Shown here: in pieces, positions 31,612 through 33,005 of the stretch
Layout: each line of letters starts with the position of its first letter
Numbering within the stretch: the first letter of the stretch is position 1
Assembly: GCF_017744115.1 (NCBI RefSeq)
Contig: NZ_JAGHQW010000059.1
Coordinates: forward strand, 1-33,005
Reading direction: 5' to 3'
Source of the DNA: Salinisphaera sp. G21_0
GTDB taxonomy: Bacteria > Pseudomonadota > Gammaproteobacteria > Pseudomonadales > Endozoicomonadaceae
Length of the DNA: 33,005 nt
Notes under the pieces: generated by a model
What the model was told of the DNA's origin: nothing
Seen by the model: only the letters and a program-made list of their open reading frames with translations
The model's database searches: none
Program-made: the position numbers and the translations under genes

Positions 31612-32604
31612 ATGCATTCTAATTTACCAGAGCTGCAGGACCGTCAGGGACGGAAATTCCCTTACTTGCGACTGTCAGTCACAGACCTGTGCAACTTTCG
31701 TTGCAATTACTGTTTGCCTGACGGCTGCCTTGACCATCATCACAGTGAAGCACTGACCATTGACGAAATACGTCGTCTGGTAACGGCTTTTGCTGCGGTC
31801 GGTGTGGAAAAAATTCGCCTGACCGGGGGGGAGCCTACCTTACGTCAGGACTTTTCCGACATTGTCAGAACCATCAAGCAGATCCCCGGCATAAAGAAGC
31901 TGGCCATGACCACTAACGGCTACAAAATGGATCAGCGGGTTATGGATTGGCTGGATGCGGGTATTGATGCCATCAATGTCAGTGTCGACAGTCTTGACCC
32001 CCGGGCCTTTGAGCTGATTACCGGCCATAACCGGCTGCGGGAAATTCTGGCCGGTATTCAGCATGCATTTGACCATGGTCTGCCATCCATCAAGGTGAAT
32101 GCGGTGGCGATGAAAGGCATTAATGATGATGAACTTGATGCCTTTCTTGACTGGATCCGGGATTATCCCGTCTCTATTCGTTTTATCGAGCTGATGCAAA
32201 CCGGGAACAATCAGGATTTTTTCCAGAAGCACCACTTCCCGGGAAAACAGATTCAGGAACTGCTCCTGGCACGGGGTTGGGTAAGAAAAATTCGTCTGGC
32301 CGATGCCGGGCCTGCCCAGGAGTATTGCCACAGTGATTATGAAGGTACGGTTGGCTTGATTATGCCTTACAGCAAGGACTTCTGTAATGACTGTAATCGA
32401 CTGAGGGTGACCAGTCTGGGGCAGCTCCAGCTTTGTCTGTTTGCTGAGTCTGGCATTGATCTGAGAGACCTTCTGTACAGCGATGATCAGCAGGAAGTGC
32501 TGGTGGCTCGAATTCGTGATTCGCTACAGCTTAAAGACGACAGTCATTTTCTTGAACAGGGCTGGACCGGCGGCACGGACAACCTGTCTCAGATGGGAGG
32601 ATAA
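31612..32604 (+). CDS. moaA: GTP 3',8-cyclase MoaA (330 aa)
   Basis: This is a radical SAM enzyme that starts molybdenum-cofactor synthesis from GTP. The N-terminal cluster motif CNFRCNYC (27-34) binds the SAM iron-sulfur centre; IRLTGGEPTLRQDF follows; the second, C-terminal cluster is CNDCNRLRVTSLGQLQLCLF (about 257-276). It ends with the Gly-Gly pair (NLSQMGG) required in MoaA. ATG 31612 has AAAGG seven bases upstream; the frame also has a TTG at 31597. It is separated from the moaBCDE run by 17 kb and led by a probable Moco riboswitch. An IS element begins about 70 bases downstream. Confidence 0.97.
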   Translation: MHSNLPELQDRQGRKFPYLRLSVTDLCNFRCNYCLPDGCLDHHHSEALTIDEIRRLVTAFAAVGVEKIRLTGGEPTLRQDFSDIVRTIKQIPGIKKLAMTTNGYKMDQRVMDWLDAGIDAINVSVDSLDPRAFELITGHNRLREILAGIQHAFDHGLPSIKVNAVAMKGINDDELDAFLDWIRDYPVSIRFIELMQTGNNQDFFQKHHFPGKQIQELLLARGWVRKIRLADAGPAQEYCHSDYEGTVGLIMPYSKDFCNDCNRLRVTSLGQLQLCLFAESGIDLRDLLYSDDQQEVLVARIRDSLQLKDDSHFLEQGWTGGTDNLSQMGG

Positions 32605-32673
32605 ATTGACGGGCTTCTTTATTGACCTCCAGACTCCGTTCGTCCTGAGCGGAGATTTTACACATGATACTCA

Positions 32674-33005
32674 GAGGCTGTTTTAAAACTACTTAAACCT
32701 TCGCAGCATTATTCGAATCATGCATATATAAACGTAGGCTTCTGAACTCCTTGCCAGCTGTTCATAGTCTTTAGATAAACGTCTGGAACCTTCAAACCAG
32801 CCAAAGGTTCTCTCCACAACCCAGCGCCTGGCTTGAATGACAAACTTTCCCCGTGGGCGTTTTGTGATTTCAAGTTCCCTTTTGGGTTTGAAGCGATAAA
32901 ACCACTCTTCAAGGTAACCCCGGTAGCCACAATCAGCCCAGACTTTCCGGATGTTTTTAAAGTATTTCTTAAGGTGAGCCAGTATGAACTGTCCTGCAAA
33001 ACTAT
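32674..33005 (-). mobile_element. IS5-type insertion element, left end, continuing beyond the window
   Basis: GAGGCTGTTTTAAAAC at 32674-32689 looks like a terminal inverted repeat of an IS5-group element, directly before the transposase stop. The other end, and any target duplication, lie outside the window. Confidence 0.65.
32689..33005 (-). CDS. IS5-family transposase, C-terminal 105 residues (cut by window edge)
   Basis: The reverse strand from the edge is open to a TAG at 32691-32689 and reads FAGQFILAHLKKYFKNIRKV, WADCGYRGYLEEWFYRFK, then RRWVVERTFGWFEGSRRLSKDYE and VYICMIRIMLRRFK. WADCGYRG follows the second catalytic Asp region and VVERTFGWF carries the final Glu of the DDE triad of IS5-type transposases. 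Another frame in this interval gives a longer ATG ORF but is not the gene. The N-terminal part lies outside the window, so integrity is unknown. Confidence 0.88.
   Translation of the reverse strand, partial: SFAGQFILAHLKKYFKNIRKVWADCGYRGYLEEWFYRFKPKRELEITKRPRGKFVIQARRWVVERTFGWFEGSRRLSKDYEQLARSSEAYVYICMIRIMLRRFK

Noticed and set aside
32718-32999. 93-codon ATG ORF on the reverse strand at the right edge
   Set aside because: Another frame of the same strand encodes recognisable IS5 transposase residues (VVERTFGWF); the ATG ORF is its shadow.
1-33005. CRISPR array, tRNA, rRNA, prophage or toxin-antitoxin system
   Set aside because: No regularly spaced repeats, cloverleaf-like sequence, rRNA stretch, phage structural gene or recognisable antitoxin pair was found on either strand by reading.

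Overview
The window looks like a chromosomal segment of a host-associated marine gammaproteobacterium. Endozoicomonas (Oceanospirillales) or a close relative is my best guess. I base this on a gammaproteobacterial molybdenum-cofactor gene set, a RegB/RegA redox two-component system, a YcgN (UPF0260) protein, an IS200-like transposase of a type common in marine gammaproteobacteria, and several large non-enzyme proteins with eukaryote-interaction looks (beta-helix repeats, ankyrin-like repeats, Pro/Lys/Glu repeats). This is inference from gene content; no 16S gene or marker is present.

Layout. (1) 1-9.6 kb is accessory DNA: a small ORF broken by an amber codon, an 807-residue protein of unknown function with a charged hexapeptide repeat, a frameshifted Eco57I/PstI-class adenine methylase converging on a truncated candidate restriction gene, a small coiled-coil protein, an IS200-like (Y1) transposase flanked by short inverted GGACATCC-type sequences, and a 706-residue beta-helix-repeat protein with a C-terminal membrane anchor. 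(2) 9.9-16.7 kb is housekeeping: ycgN, an HpcH/HpaI-type aldolase, then a forward run mobA-moaB-moaC-moaD-[repeat elements]-moaE-modA-modB-modC for molybdopterin synthesis and molybdate uptake. (3) 17-20.8 kb, reverse strand: a cold-shock protein, a NYN-domain protein, a TVP38/TMEM64 membrane protein, regA and regB. (4) 20.8-26 kb: three tandem paralogues (about 500 residues each, family unknown to me) separated by decaying copies of the 5' part of regB. This is a visible record of segmental tandem duplication. (5) 26.2-33 kb: a Na/Pi-cotransporter-like protein, a 617-residue ankyrin-like protein with a basic C-terminal tail, mobB-moeA (reverse), a probable Moco riboswitch leading moaA (forward), and the start of an IS5-type element that runs off the window.

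How the genes work together. MoaA and MoaC make cyclic pyranopterin monophosphate from GTP. MoaD and MoaE convert it to molybdopterin. MoaB (MogA-like) and MoeA insert molybdate supplied by ModABC, and MobA/MobB make the guanine dinucleotide form. A Moco riboswitch before moaA would close a feedback loop. RegB/RegA sits between the two halves of this molybdenum region and would fit redox control of anaerobic, often molybdenum-dependent, respiration, though no target is visible here. The best candidate for something undescribed is the triplicated family at 20.9-25.9 kb: two patches of strong divergence in an otherwise conserved protein, with signs of gene conversion between copies.
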